From the NCBI GenBank assembly GCA_025800105.1, contig JAOXSG010000131.1, positions 21,233 through 85,232 of the forward strand: DNA of 64,000 nt, in the 5' to 3' direction. Source of the DNA: Cohaesibacter sp. Lineage in GTDB: Bacteria; Pseudomonadota; Alphaproteobacteria; Rhizobiales; Cohaesibacteraceae. Numbering within the stretch: the stretch's first letter is position 1; the number at the start of each line of letters is the position of its first letter. Both the position numbers and the translations under genes were made by a program. Below, piece by piece: positions 1-8,042 of the stretch. The notes under the pieces were generated by a model, which worked only from the letters and a program-made list of their open reading frames with translations, was not told where the DNA came from and ran no database searches.

Positions 1-1080
1 TTGGATGAGACCCAACTCACGTACGAGGCTACTCAATGGTAAGTCCTGAAAACGCAAGGCGCGGAATAGTGAGGTCTGTATGTAGCGGCAAACTGAGCGC
101 AGGTCCGTATTTGGGGCCACTTTGACACGTATCGGTGTGGTATTGACTACCATACCAATCATCGGCTCGATTTCTGTTTCAGTGCGGGCGCTGACAGCTG
201 TGCCGATGGCAAAATCCTCTGCGCCGGTTGCTTGCGACAGGACCATCGAAAAGACCGAGAACATTACTACGAACTCGGAAACTTTGAGCCGCTTTGCTGT
301 TGACACAACCGCGCCGTAAGTTTCTGGCGAAATGTTGAGTTCGAAATTTCTACCTTTTAGCGATGCTTCGGTCATCTGGCGGGTAGAGGCGCTGGTTTCC
401 ATCGTGATGCCCGAAAGATAGTCTTGCCAGAATGCAATCGCATTGCGGCCATACTCCCCTCGGATACGCGCACGCTGCCAGGCTACGAACTGTTGGTATT
501 GAACCGGCGGCGGCGATATGTTTGGTTGTCGGCCATCCTTGAGTGCATTGTAAGTTTCCAGCAGTTCATTCCAAAATAGGCCAAAAGACCAGCCATCATG
601 TATCACATGGTGCTCAATATGGATGATCCGCCACTTATCCTGAGAGAGCTGGGCGACGCGAATATCCAGTAACGGCAAGCTTTTAAGGTTGAAGCTGTGC
701 CGCATACATTCTTGTTTTAACTCTGCAAATATCTCTTCTTGTTGGGGCTCTGGCACATCGGATAGATCATGAAAACCGGCTTTGAAGTTGAAACTTGGAT
801 GCACGGTTGCGGTGTAGCCTCTTGGTCCCAGATCGATCGTTGTGCGTAGTATCTCGTGACGGCTGATGACATCGTTGATAGCCTTCTCGAACAGTGCTGT
901 GTCGAAAATCCCGGTCCATTGAATGATTGCCTGCGCGTTATAGGCTTTGGTGCCGGGATAGAACGCTTCTAATAGGCAAATCTGCTCTTGGTTGACTGAA
1001 ATCTCGGATGATGGCAGGTAGCTGCTGATGCTGGATTCATCCGAAGTTGCGGCCATTTTCTGTGTGGTTGCGAGCGTCAT
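1..1080 (-). CDS. NRPS condensation domain protein, cut by the window's left edge
   Basis: The minus strand is open for 360 codons from ATG at 1080 to the window edge, so the C-terminus lies outside. The translation reads as a nonribosomal peptide synthetase condensation domain, which joins an acyl or peptidyl donor to an amino acid held on a carrier protein. In order I see RHEILRT (residues 74-80), the catalytic motif HHVIHDGWS (157-165, fitting HHxxxDG with the second His as catalytic residue), YQQFVAWQRA (195-204), and a segment near 293-319 with SARTE, GMVVN and TTPIR that fits the usual C5 motif. The domain starts close to the N-terminus, so no other domain precedes it. The ATG overlaps the stop of the carrier-methyltransferase gene in an ATGA, which indicates translational coupling. 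Whether further domains follow cannot be seen. Confidence 0.88.
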   Translation of the reverse strand, partial: MTLATTQKMAATSDESSISSYLPSSEISVNQEQICLLEAFYPGTKAYNAQAIIQWTGIFDTALFEKAINDVISRHEILRTTIDLGPRGYTATVHPSFNFKAGFHDLSDVPEPQQEEIFAELKQECMRHSFNLKSLPLLDIRVAQLSQDKWRIIHIEHHVIHDGWSFGLFWNELLETYNALKDGRQPNISPPPVQYQQFVAWQRARIRGEYGRNAIAFWQDYLSGITMETSASTRQMTEASLKGRNFELNISPETYGAVVSTAKRLKVSEFVVMFSVFSMVLSQATGAEDFAIGTAVSARTETEIEPMIGMVVNTTPIRVKVAPNTDLRSVCRYIQTSLFRALRFQDLPLSSLVRELGLIQ

Positions 1081-2165
1081 GTTGATTGCCCTGTCACGAA
1101 CATATAGCGGAACTGTTCGATCCCGGCCTCGTAGGCGGCCTCTTTATATCTGAATTCCCAAAGCTCTCGGCTACCCTCATCCGAAAATTGTTGTTCAAGC
1201 GATTCAAGTACCTCTTTTTTCTGGCGCCAATGTTCGTTTTCCTCACGGCTGAGATCAAAGGTCTCATAACCATCGAACACTTCTTTTAATTCGGACGCCA
1301 ACTGTGTTCGGTCAGGCGACCATGTTTGTTTGGTGAAAGTGCGCTTGGGATAGGTGCGGATAATTCCCAACTTGACATCTGGCTGACCAATCTTGCGGAA
1401 GCATTGCAGCAGATCCGGCAGCGATGGTGCATAGTAAATGGTGTCGATGGATATGATATGGCTGAAGGTTCCAGCGGCGAACTCTAACTTGGCAATGTCC
1501 ATTTCGTGAAATTCCAGCCCCTCATTGCCCAGTGCCATAGACTTGGCAAATTTGATTGCACTTGCGGACAGATCTACGCCAATCACCTTGGCCCCGGTCG
1601 CCTCTGCGATGTATTTTGAGATCAGACCGTATCCGCAACCCATATCCAGCACGATATCGCCTTTTTTGATTGCAAGTCGTTGGATCAACAGATCGAGTTG
1701 TTCCTTGTCAGCCATGCCATGCTGACCAAAATTGTCGCCGTAAACATTGCGACAAAATTCTGCGTGGGCCTCGCTTTGCATCGCTTGGGCGTAATAATTC
1801 TCAAAAAAGGTGTTGCGGGTTTCGCGTCGTTCTGGAGAGTTGTAGCCCAATAGCCGCTCTGATTGTGACGACGAACCATCAGGTGCCTGTGCTTCTTCTA
1901 CTCTCTCTTGATTGTCCAGATTGGCAACAAATCCAGAGAATTTTGCCAGAGTTGGGTTCTCGACAAGTGCAAATAGCGGTACTTTTTTGCCAATCTTCTT
2001 TTCGATTTGCGTCACCGCTAGCATGGCGGTTAGGGAGTGCCCTCCTGCGCCGAAGAAGTCCGTATCTTCTGAAATTTCTTCGCTTGGCAGGTCAAGCAAT
2101 TCTGACCAGATTGGGGCTAAAGCTTCAAAGGTCTGTTTTTGGTCAAGTGCAACTTGCTGAGACAT
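1077..2165 (-). CDS. Peptidyl carrier domain fused to a SAM-dependent methyltransferase
   Basis: This 362-residue protein has two domains. Residues about 10-85 form a peptidyl carrier domain with the phosphopantetheine site FFGAGGHSL, the modified serine being Ser44. A low-complexity linker (about 86-105) leads to a class I methyltransferase with motif I VLDMGCGYG (172-180) and the acidic residue at the end of strand 2 in VIGVDLS (Asp198). It probably methylates an aminoacyl or peptidyl group while that group is carried on the same protein. I start at ATG 2165 because GAAGGA lies 8-9 bases upstream and the adenylation gene stops one base before; an in-frame start 21 bases earlier would overlap that gene. 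NRPS methyltransferases are normally embedded inside adenylation domains, so a free carrier-methyltransferase fusion is unusual. N-, O- or C-methylation cannot be told apart. Confidence 0.85.
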   Translation of the reverse strand: MSQQVALDQKQTFEALAPIWSELLDLPSEEISEDTDFFGAGGHSLTAMLAVTQIEKKIGKKVPLFALVENPTLAKFSGFVANLDNQERVEEAQAPDGSSSQSERLLGYNSPERRETRNTFFENYYAQAMQSEAHAEFCRNVYGDNFGQHGMADKEQLDLLIQRLAIKKGDIVLDMGCGYGLISKYIAEATGAKVIGVDLSASAIKFAKSMALGNEGLEFHEMDIAKLEFAAGTFSHIISIDTIYYAPSLPDLLQCFRKIGQPDVKLGIIRTYPKRTFTKQTWSPDRTQLASELKEVFDGYETFDLSREENEHWRQKKEVLESLEQQFSDEGSRELWEFRYKEAAYEAGIEQFRYMFVTGQST

Positions 2166-2166
2166 A

Positions 2167-3696
2167 TCATTTTTCCTTCTTCCCAATGAGGGTTAAGAGC
2201 TTCTCACGATCAACTTTCTGGTTCTGGGATAATGGGAGTTCGGCGACAGTGCGGATGACGCTCGGCACCATATAGTCGGGCAGCACTTGGGCGAGGGCTC
2301 TTTTGAGATCTACAATATCTAGATCACTCTTATTTGAGACCACCGCAGCGGCAAGAATATGTGTGTCGTGTTCCGAGATCGCAAAGACAAATGCAGATTT
2401 GATGGTGACGATATCAAGTATGGCTGCCGTCACCTCGGCGAGCTCCACGCGATTTCCGCGAATTTTAACTTGGTCGTCTTTGCGACCAAGAAATTCGAGA
2501 ATGCCATCTTCCCGGCGCCGAACCAAATCGCCCGTTCGATAGGATCTTGTACCGGCAGGGGAGGAGTGTTCCGAAAAAACTTTAGCTGTTTTCTCTGGAA
2601 GATTGATGTATCCCGGCGCTATATTCGGTCCGGCGATGATTAGCTCACCTGCCCCTTCACCCTCCAGCACCTCGCCTTGCTCGTTCTCAATTTTCGCCTT
2701 GACGTCGGGGATGGGGCGGCCAATTGGTACGGATCCCTTTTTGTCCTGACGTGGATCGAAACTATGCACGATACAGCCTACCGTTGCTTCTGTTGGGCCA
2801 TATTCATTGATTATAACAGCTCCGTCTGCGAGCATAGGTTGGACTTTTGCAGCCAAGTTAACATTAAGATTTTCGCCGCCGACGATGACCCGTGTTAGAT
2901 GTGAGAGATCCATCGGAAGCTCAGACAAAAGCCGTAGATAGGCTGGTGTGATCTTGAGAATGTTAGTCTTGATGTCGGCTGCAATCTCTCGAATGACAAA
3001 TGGATCGGTGATGCCGTCAAAGATTGAGATTGAAGCACCAGCGAGCAGTGGTGGGAAGATACTGGTCATTGTGAAGTCGAATGTCAGCGTTGAATAAAGC
3101 GCGATACGGTCTTGCATATTGGGAAAGTAAGTTTCAGACGCCCATGCTGCATAAGACATCAGATTGGCATGTGTGATGCCGACACCTTTCGGTCTGCCGG
3201 TTGATCCAGAGGTATACAGAATATAGGCAAGATCGCTTGCATTGACCTTGGGAGCTGTATGGCTTGCTGCTGACGCGGTTTGATTATTTGCGTCAATACA
3301 TTCAAGACCCAGGCTTTGAGCAAGAGACAGATTTGCTTTGTCGGTGATACATAGGCGGGTTTCACTGTCTTGGACGATTAAGGCCAAACGTGCAGCTGGC
3401 ACTCTTGGGTCAAGTGGTACGAAGGCACCCCCGGCCTTTAAGACGGCAAGTATTGAGGTTACCATGGCCATGGAGTGACCAACAACAATTGCAACTTTGA
3501 TACCCGGTTTGCAACCACGCGCAATAAGGCTTTCCTTGAGGCGATCTGACCTTTCTCTGGCATCTGAATATGTCATCTGCTGATCGCCGCTGGCCAATGC
3601 AATACGGTCATGATTATCCAAGAAGCTCTTATTCAGTGAGCTTAAGAGAGTGGATGGGATAACAGCCTTTTGCTCGGCTCGATCTATAGGGCTCAT
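2167..3696 (-). CDS. Stand-alone NRPS adenylation domain protein
   Basis: This 509-residue protein is a free amino acid adenylation domain of the ANL superfamily. It should activate an amino acid with ATP and load it on a carrier protein, probably that of the next gene. Core motifs appear in order: A3 YTSGSTGRPKG near 165, A5 NEYGPTEAT near 300, A7 YRTGDLVRR near 388, A8 GRKDDQVKIRGNRVELAEV near 406-424, and A10 NQKVDREKL near 494 with its invariant lysine. Read against GrsA, the ten specificity positions give D-F-T-A-I-G-E-V-G-K, close to the published asparagine code D-L-T-K-L-G-E-V-G-K; the hand alignment is least certain at the fourth position. ATG 3696 lies 10 bases after an AAAGGGG ribosome site; a GTG at 3702 is possible but sits too close to it. 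No carrier or condensation domain is fused. Confidence 0.92.
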   Translation of the reverse strand: MSPIDRAEQKAVIPSTLLSSLNKSFLDNHDRIALASGDQQMTYSDARERSDRLKESLIARGCKPGIKVAIVVGHSMAMVTSILAVLKAGGAFVPLDPRVPAARLALIVQDSETRLCITDKANLSLAQSLGLECIDANNQTASAASHTAPKVNASDLAYILYTSGSTGRPKGVGITHANLMSYAAWASETYFPNMQDRIALYSTLTFDFTMTSIFPPLLAGASISIFDGITDPFVIREIAADIKTNILKITPAYLRLLSELPMDLSHLTRVIVGGENLNVNLAAKVQPMLADGAVIINEYGPTEATVGCIVHSFDPRQDKKGSVPIGRPIPDVKAKIENEQGEVLEGEGAGELIIAGPNIAPGYINLPEKTAKVFSEHSSPAGTRSYRTGDLVRRREDGILEFLGRKDDQVKIRGNRVELAEVTAAILDIVTIKSAFVFAISEHDTHILAAAVVSNKSDLDIVDLKRALAQVLPDYMVPSVIRTVAELPLSQNQKVDREKLLTLIGKKEK

Positions 3697-3698
3697 TG

Positions 3699-4001
3699 TC
3701 ACACCACCCCTTTAAACGGCTTGGAATTGGGTATGACAAAATGTTCTAATCTGGGCTGATTTTTCTGACTGAAATCATCTGACCAAATGTCTAAAGACGT
3801 GTCCAATCGTCTTGGTGCCATTTTATGGGCAAAACCGGTGCGAGTTGCCTTGCTCTTTTGATCGCTTAGAGGCCGCGATTTTGCGGTTTTGTGTAACGAA
3901 GTGAAGTATTGTGTGTTGGTTTGCTCTGCAAGGCACTTTGTGGGACCAAGATTGATGGTGGTTGCGTTGAGGCGTGACATTGCTGTTACAAAGGGAGACA
4001 T
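3699..4001 (-). CDS. Small protein of unknown function inside the NRPS operon
   Basis: I do not recognise this 100-residue frame, but its position supports it. Its ATG overlaps the stop of the phosphopantetheinyl transferase gene in a TGATG, an AAGGA lies just upstream, and its own stop falls two bases before the adenylation domain ATG. So it exactly fills the gap between two real genes. The product is rich in Lys, Arg, Ser, Thr and Asn, has one cysteine near the N-terminus and no predicted membrane segment. Possibilities are an NRPS accessory protein, a precursor-like peptide, or a fortuitous frame kept open by chance. It does not resemble the MbtH family, the usual small adenylation partner, because the tryptophan-rich MbtH signature is absent. 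Confidence 0.5.
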   Translation of the reverse strand: MSPFVTAMSRLNATTINLGPTKCLAEQTNTQYFTSLHKTAKSRPLSDQKSKATRTGFAHKMAPRRLDTSLDIWSDDFSQKNQPRLEHFVIPNSKPFKGVV

Positions 4002-4744
4002 CAATCCTTCGCTCCCTTTTTGTAAATTTCGGATGGCCAAGCCAAAGCCGCAGCGTAACCGCTTGGCGCATCAATTGATGAATATGACCATTCTCCGATA
4101 TTGCCGGATTTGGACGCTACTTCAAATGCACTCAAACCATATGAGATTTCTTGTTTAGAAGCTTTTATTAATGCTTCTTTTCTTGTCCATAGTGCGTAGA
4201 AGCAATGGAGCTGGTGAATTGATTTGGTTTTCTTGAACAAAAAATTTTCGTTAGGGGAGAAAAAGCGATCAACGAGTAGGGGCAAGCCTTCAAATTTTTT
4301 ACATTCCTCGATATCTAATCCAACAGCTTTCTCAGATATGGCGTAAGCAATATAGTTTCCTGAATGAGACACACTGAAATTTGGTGCTCTATGACCATGA
4401 ATTTGGCATTGTGGTTTTGCGTTTTGGTGTCGAATGACTTTGATTTCGGACGTCGGTAAACCAACAAATTTTGAGAGCAATCTTCTTAGAAAATAGTTGG
4501 ACAAAAGCGATTTTTGTTGATCTGCGCGCCGTTTAAATCGCCTTGCATTTCTGATTTCTTTGTCAGAAATAACGTGCAATAGGTTGGGCGGCATTTCTTT
4601 GGCGTTGCTGCCCAAGAAATGCGAAATATCAATCATCCATGTTTGAATTTTGCAAGTGTCCCTATGGGGATGAAATTCAAGAGACTCAGATAAAAATGGC
4701 TCAGTATCGGCCTTTATTATTTTTACATTTTCAAAAATACACAC
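4001..4744 (-). CDS. 4'-phosphopantetheinyl transferase, Sfp type
   Basis: The enzyme transfers phosphopantetheine from CoA to the serine of carrier proteins, here most likely Ser44 of the carrier-methyltransferase. The 247-residue length fits the Sfp/EntD group. Motifs (numbered from the TTG codon at 4747) are NFSVSHSG (123-130), AVGLDIEE (141-148) with the magnesium-binding Asp and Glu, and FYALWTRKEALIKA (183-196). It is the first gene of the operon. The start is uncertain: TTG 4747 and GTG 4744 both lie after a GGA, and I chose GTG on spacing. The gene is visibly richer in A and T than the housekeeping genes further right, which may indicate horizontal acquisition. Confidence 0.88.
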   Translation of the reverse strand: MCIFENVKIIKADTEPFLSESLEFHPHRDTCKIQTWMIDISHFLGSNAKEMPPNLLHVISDKEIRNARRFKRRADQQKSLLSNYFLRRLLSKFVGLPTSEIKVIRHQNAKPQCQIHGHRAPNFSVSHSGNYIAYAISEKAVGLDIEECKKFEGLPLLVDRFFSPNENFLFKKTKSIHQLHCFYALWTRKEALIKASKQEISYGLSAFEVASKSGNIGEWSYSSIDAPSGYAAALAWPSEIYKKGAKD

Positions 4745-5086
4745 CAATACATCCAGTCAATTATGCTGTTGTAATATATCTAAAAATTGCTTTTTAAATG
4801 CGGAAAAAATATCTTAAATAGTTATATGATTTATTATCATCTTAAAGTTGCATTTTGTGCAAGTGTAAATAGTCGTGTGTGTGGGAGATGTGGAAAAGTT
4901 GCGTGCTGTTTCCTATAAATATTTGAGAAATATAAAGCCAGAAATAGAAGTAAAATTTTGATATATCTATGTTTTGCTTTTTCCCACGCTGCCTTCATGT
5001 GATTTTGTATTTATGCTACAGTTTTGATATTTTACTGATGTTTGATCAAAAGGGTGCGTTTTCTATATTTTTTAAAATGAGGTGTG
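4745..5086. other. AT-rich gap between the NRPS operon and a LuxR-type regulator
   Basis: This 342-base gap separates two divergent genes and must hold both promoters. It is strongly AT-rich with long A/T runs, most clearly around 4770-4850 and 4900-5080. A perfect 10-base palindrome TTTGATCAAA lies at 5041-5050, 36 bases before the regulator ATG, and could be an operator. I see no convincing gene, RNA gene or repeat in it. The divergent arrangement suggests that the LuxR-type protein controls the NRPS operon; this is inference. Confidence 0.5.
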
Positions 5087-6232
5087 ATGAATAAGACATT
5101 CAATGATTTGATTCATTCTGTTTATGATGCGGCTGCCGATCCCCGGTTATGGCCGGATGTTCTGGATCAATGTGCGTGGTTTGTTGGGGCGCGCAGTTGT
5201 GCGATTTTTGATTTTTCACCAGATGATGCAGCCCAGCATCTTGCGCCTTCCTATATGTGTGCGTCTTTTGATGCCAGCTTTCTGGAGCGCTATAATCAGC
5301 AGCATCTTGAGCAGGAATTTTCTGACAGGCTTCTTGCCCAAAAGCTTGTTTCAAGGTCTGATGTGATTGAGGCGATCAGTGATGAGCTTGTTTATGAGGA
5401 TTATCAGGAATTTCTGAGCCGGGCGAATATCAGATCCCTGATGGAGATTGGTCTTCGGCATCGGGTTATTGCGTTCTTGAACAAGGACAATCTGAATAGC
5501 GCACAATTCACCTTGCAATATCAAAATGGTCGGGGGCCAGCTGCGCCTGATGAATTGGCACATTTGAATATGCTGTTGCCTCATATTGCCAAAGCGATTG
5601 ATTTGGGCAGACCTGCACGGCAATTGTCGTTTGAGCATCAGAGCTTGTTGGCGGCAATGGATCGGCTGACCATTGGGGTTTGTATTCTGGATTCGAATGG
5701 CTGCGAGGTTTTGGCGAATGATGAATTTAAGCGGCAGCAGTCTGTTTATAAAACGCTTTTGAGCACCCCCAATGGCGTGCTTCACTTCACCCGTTCTGAG
5801 GATCAGGCGATTTTTGAAAGCCTAAAGCAGGATGCAAGCAAACATGGTCAGTTTGGTGCGCGGCCTCGCAAGGAAGCCATTGCTACCGATGCTGAGAGTT
5901 ATTTGTGTATCGAGGTTTTGCCTTTGGCCCGATCTGAGGAAATGGGTTCAAAGCCTTTAAATGGGTTTGCTGTGTTTAGCACGGATACGGGCTTGCCGTT
6001 CAGTTGTAATATTCCGGCCATTCAGGCGGCCTATGGATTGACGGATGCAGAATTTGCGCTGGTGGATGCGATTGCCGAAGGGCTGACCAATACACAAATT
6101 GCAGAGCGCCGCGGGCGCTCGGTTGCGACCATCAATTCTCAAGTTAAATCCATTCTCTTTAAAACCCAATGTTCTACGCGGACGCAATTTGTGCGGTTAA
6201 TGATGACATTTAATGGCCATTATCTGGCCTAA
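5087..6232 (+). CDS. LuxR-type helix-turn-helix transcriptional regulator
   Basis: This 381-residue regulator has a C-terminal LuxR/FixJ-type DNA-binding domain: LTDAEFALVDAIAEGLTNTQ, then IAERRGRSVATINSQVKSIL as the helix-turn-helix, near residues 313-355. The first 300 residues contain no receiver domain aspartate and no recognisable autoinducer-binding signature. A stretch near residues 185-300 reads like a degenerate PAS-type sensor, as seen in other stand-alone regulators of this architecture. ATG 5087 follows GAGG by 4 bases; a GTG one codon earlier would be too close. It is divergent from the NRPS operon across a shared AT-rich promoter region, so it is a candidate pathway regulator. 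Ligand and targets are unknown. Confidence 0.82.
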   Translation: MNKTFNDLIHSVYDAAADPRLWPDVLDQCAWFVGARSCAIFDFSPDDAAQHLAPSYMCASFDASFLERYNQQHLEQEFSDRLLAQKLVSRSDVIEAISDELVYEDYQEFLSRANIRSLMEIGLRHRVIAFLNKDNLNSAQFTLQYQNGRGPAAPDELAHLNMLLPHIAKAIDLGRPARQLSFEHQSLLAAMDRLTIGVCILDSNGCEVLANDEFKRQQSVYKTLLSTPNGVLHFTRSEDQAIFESLKQDASKHGQFGARPRKEAIATDAESYLCIEVLPLARSEEMGSKPLNGFAVFSTDTGLPFSCNIPAIQAAYGLTDAEFALVDAIAEGLTNTQIAERRGRSVATINSQVKSILFKTQCSTRTQFVRLMMTFNGHYLA

Positions 6233-6253
6233 TACTTGAAAATCTGCGTGAGT

Positions 6254-7123
6254 TTAGTCATATCCCCGATCGCCTTTGCGGGCGTGGGTCAGGATGCCTT
6301 GGCCAAGGCCGACTTTCCAGCCTGACTGATGCCAATAGGGGCTGCGCATTTCTATTTCGAGATTTTTGAAGCCATTGGCGGTGCGTTTTGTTTTGACCGT
6401 TTTTGCATAGCCAATGATTTGATTAAGAAAGAAATGACGGTTGATCAGAATGCTTTGGTTGGTCCAGTGAATATGCTTTGCATCAATCAGCAAAAAATCT
6501 GTCTCATAATCACGGATGATTTCTGGATGGTGATTTTCTGGTTTGTGATGCAGATAGGGAGCGGTGCCGATCAGCCTCTTTGCCTTGTCCGGGCGGATCA
6601 GACGCCGCAGAGCTTGCACACTATGATCAAAAGAAGAGGCGTTCGGGGTGGCGTAATAGCGTTTATATTTGTCCTTGGTGGTAAAGGCTTCGCCGGGATA
6701 GCGTCTTGAGCGCATACGGATGACTTGCGCCTTTTCCTGTTCTAACAGTGCCAGACCGTTTTTTAATTCCTGATAGGCGGTTTTCTGGTCTGTGATGAGG
6801 GGCAGGTCATTTTCCAATAACAGCACATAGTCTGATGTCATATTGCTGGCCAAGGCTTCAAAGCCGCCTAGAATGCCGAGATTGTCTGGATGTTCGCTAT
6901 GGGTGAGGCCATTTTCCTGCGCGATGATGCGCCCCTGTTGTTCGGCTTCTGGCAAGAAAAGGTGCTTTTCGGCAAAGAGATCCAGAAATTTTTGCTCATG
7001 ATAGCTTTTTAGTGAGGCTTGCAGGGATGCGTAGCCTTTCCAGCTCAGGATGCCGATGCCGATTGGCAAGATGGTGTTGTCTTTTTCCGACATCTTGACT
7101 GGATCACGAGCCGCTTTTTTCAT
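6254..7123 (-). CDS. Glycosyltransferase-like protein (GT-A type fold suspected)
   Basis: The 289-residue protein begins, after a short charged leader, with a nucleotide-sugar-transferase-like pattern: IGIGILSWKGYASLQASL, later YVLLLENDLPLI, whose END could serve as the DxD-type metal site of a GT2-like enzyme. No membrane segment is visible. Several starts are possible. ATG 7123 has AAGG about nine bases upstream and overlaps the preceding small membrane-protein gene by 20 bases; ATG 7093 would avoid the overlap but has no clear ribosome site. It shares direction with the membrane-protein and MarR genes upstream. The acceptor is unknown, and the family assignment rests on the N-terminal pattern only. 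Confidence 0.6.
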   Translation of the reverse strand: MKKAARDPVKMSEKDNTILPIGIGILSWKGYASLQASLKSYHEQKFLDLFAEKHLFLPEAEQQGRIIAQENGLTHSEHPDNLGILGGFEALASNMTSDYVLLLENDLPLITDQKTAYQELKNGLALLEQEKAQVIRMRSRRYPGEAFTTKDKYKRYYATPNASSFDHSVQALRRLIRPDKAKRLIGTAPYLHHKPENHHPEIIRDYETDFLLIDAKHIHWTNQSILINRHFFLNQIIGYAKTVKTKRTANGFKNLEIEMRSPYWHQSGWKVGLGQGILTHARKGDRGYD

Positions 7124-7400
7124 TTTGCTTTGCCTTGGATTTGAAGTGCTTTTTAATGGCAAAGCTCAAATGGGCTGCAATCATCATGCCGATCATGGTG
7201 CCGACAATCACCTGCGTGAAGCGATCAAAGGGCAGGGTGGTGATGTTGGGGGTGGAGATGAAGGCAATGGTTGCGAAAATGGCGGCGGATAAGGTGGCGT
7301 GCCAGCGTTGTTTGATCAGCATACCGGAAATGAAAGCGGCAATCCCCAAGGGGCTGAAAAGAGCGGCGACAATAACGGCTGCCAGCAAAGCAAAATCCAT
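7104..7400 (-). CDS. Small integral membrane protein, unknown function
   Basis: A 98-residue hydrophobic protein with three likely membrane helices: FALLAAVIVAALFSPLGIAA, a second near residues 36-48 (ATLSAAIFATIAF), and VIVGTMIGMMIAAHLSFAI near 62-80, followed by a lysine-rich cytoplasmic tail. I start at ATG 7400 because AGGAAAGG lies about eight bases upstream and this leaves a 23-base gap after the MarR stop; the longer in-frame start would overlap MarR by 46 bases. I do not recognise the family. Its position suggests co-transcription with the MarR gene. Confidence 0.65.
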   Translation of the reverse strand: MDFALLAAVIVAALFSPLGIAAFISGMLIKQRWHATLSAAIFATIAFISTPNITTLPFDRFTQVIVGTMIGMMIAAHLSFAIKKHFKSKAKQNEKSGS

Positions 7401-7423
7401 GGATGGGGCCTTTCCTGTGGTCT

Positions 7424-7888
7424 TTATGTGTTCAGGATTTTTTGCGCCTGATGATAAATTTTTTGACACATTTGGAAATAGGCTTTTTGTTCGTCTTTAT
7501 TCAAGGCATTTATCAAAAGTTTTTCCCGCTCTTTCACAAGAGGGATGATCTGGCTAAGAAGCTTTGTGCCTTGGTTCGACAGGCGCAAGACCTGATTGCG
7601 GCGGTCTTTTGCATTGGCTTTGCGCAGGATATGGCCATTTTTCTCTAAACTTGCCAGAGCGCGGCTGACCTGCATTTTATCCAAGGTGGTATAGGCGCAT
7701 AGCTCTTTGCCGCTCATATCTGCTTTGTCGCCTAAAGCGGCCAGAATGCGCCATTCTGCACGGCTGAGATTGAAGTTTTTCTGATATAGATCGGCGATGG
7801 ATTGGCTCACGGCATCGGCCAGCACTGCCAATTGATATGGCAGGAATGTTTGTAGCTCAAATATATTATCTTCTTCTTCTGGCGTCAT
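7424..7888 (-). CDS. MarR family transcriptional regulator
   Basis: This 154-residue protein has the winged-helix layout of MarR regulators: an N-terminal dimerisation helix, LSRAEWRILAALGDKADMSG, a recognition helix around DKMQVSRALASLEKNG, and a wing with the characteristic KDRRNQVLRLSNQG. MarR proteins repress neighbouring genes and are released by small, often phenolic, ligands. The gene diverges from the VOC, flavin hydroxylase and DUF2783 cassette, which makes that cassette its probable target. ATG 7888 was chosen over a GTG at 7903; neither has a strong ribosome site. Confidence 0.88.
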   Translation of the reverse strand: MTPEEEDNIFELQTFLPYQLAVLADAVSQSIADLYQKNFNLSRAEWRILAALGDKADMSGKELCAYTTLDKMQVSRALASLEKNGHILRKANAKDRRNQVLRLSNQGTKLLSQIIPLVKEREKLLINALNKDEQKAYFQMCQKIYHQAQKILNT

Positions 7889-7972
7889 GGGTTCTTGCGT
7901 CACTGGCCGTTGCTTTTCTGTCTGGTTTCTCTCTCATCTTATCATGGCACAAAATAGGACTTGCGGCAATTG

Positions 7973-8004
7973 GTAACAGATGATATCAATATAGTAACAA
8001 ATGA
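7973..8004 (+). promoter_or_regulatory. Direct repeat GTAACARATGA in the MarR/VOC intergenic region
   Basis: GTAACAGATGA (7973-7983) and GTAACAAATGA (7994-8004) differ at one base and start 21 bases apart, two turns of DNA, which suits two regulator dimers bound on one face. Between them, TGATATCA (7981-7988) is a perfect palindrome. The element sits in the only gap that can hold the divergent promoters. An operator for the adjacent MarR protein is the simplest reading. Confidence 0.45.
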
Positions 8005-8042
8005 AACTAATTTATTGACTTGTGTCTTGGGAGGATCAAGAG

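Noticed and set aside
122-319. 65-codon plus-strand frame at the left edge
   Set aside because: It runs opposite to the condensation-domain frame, which has clear motifs; no ribosome site.
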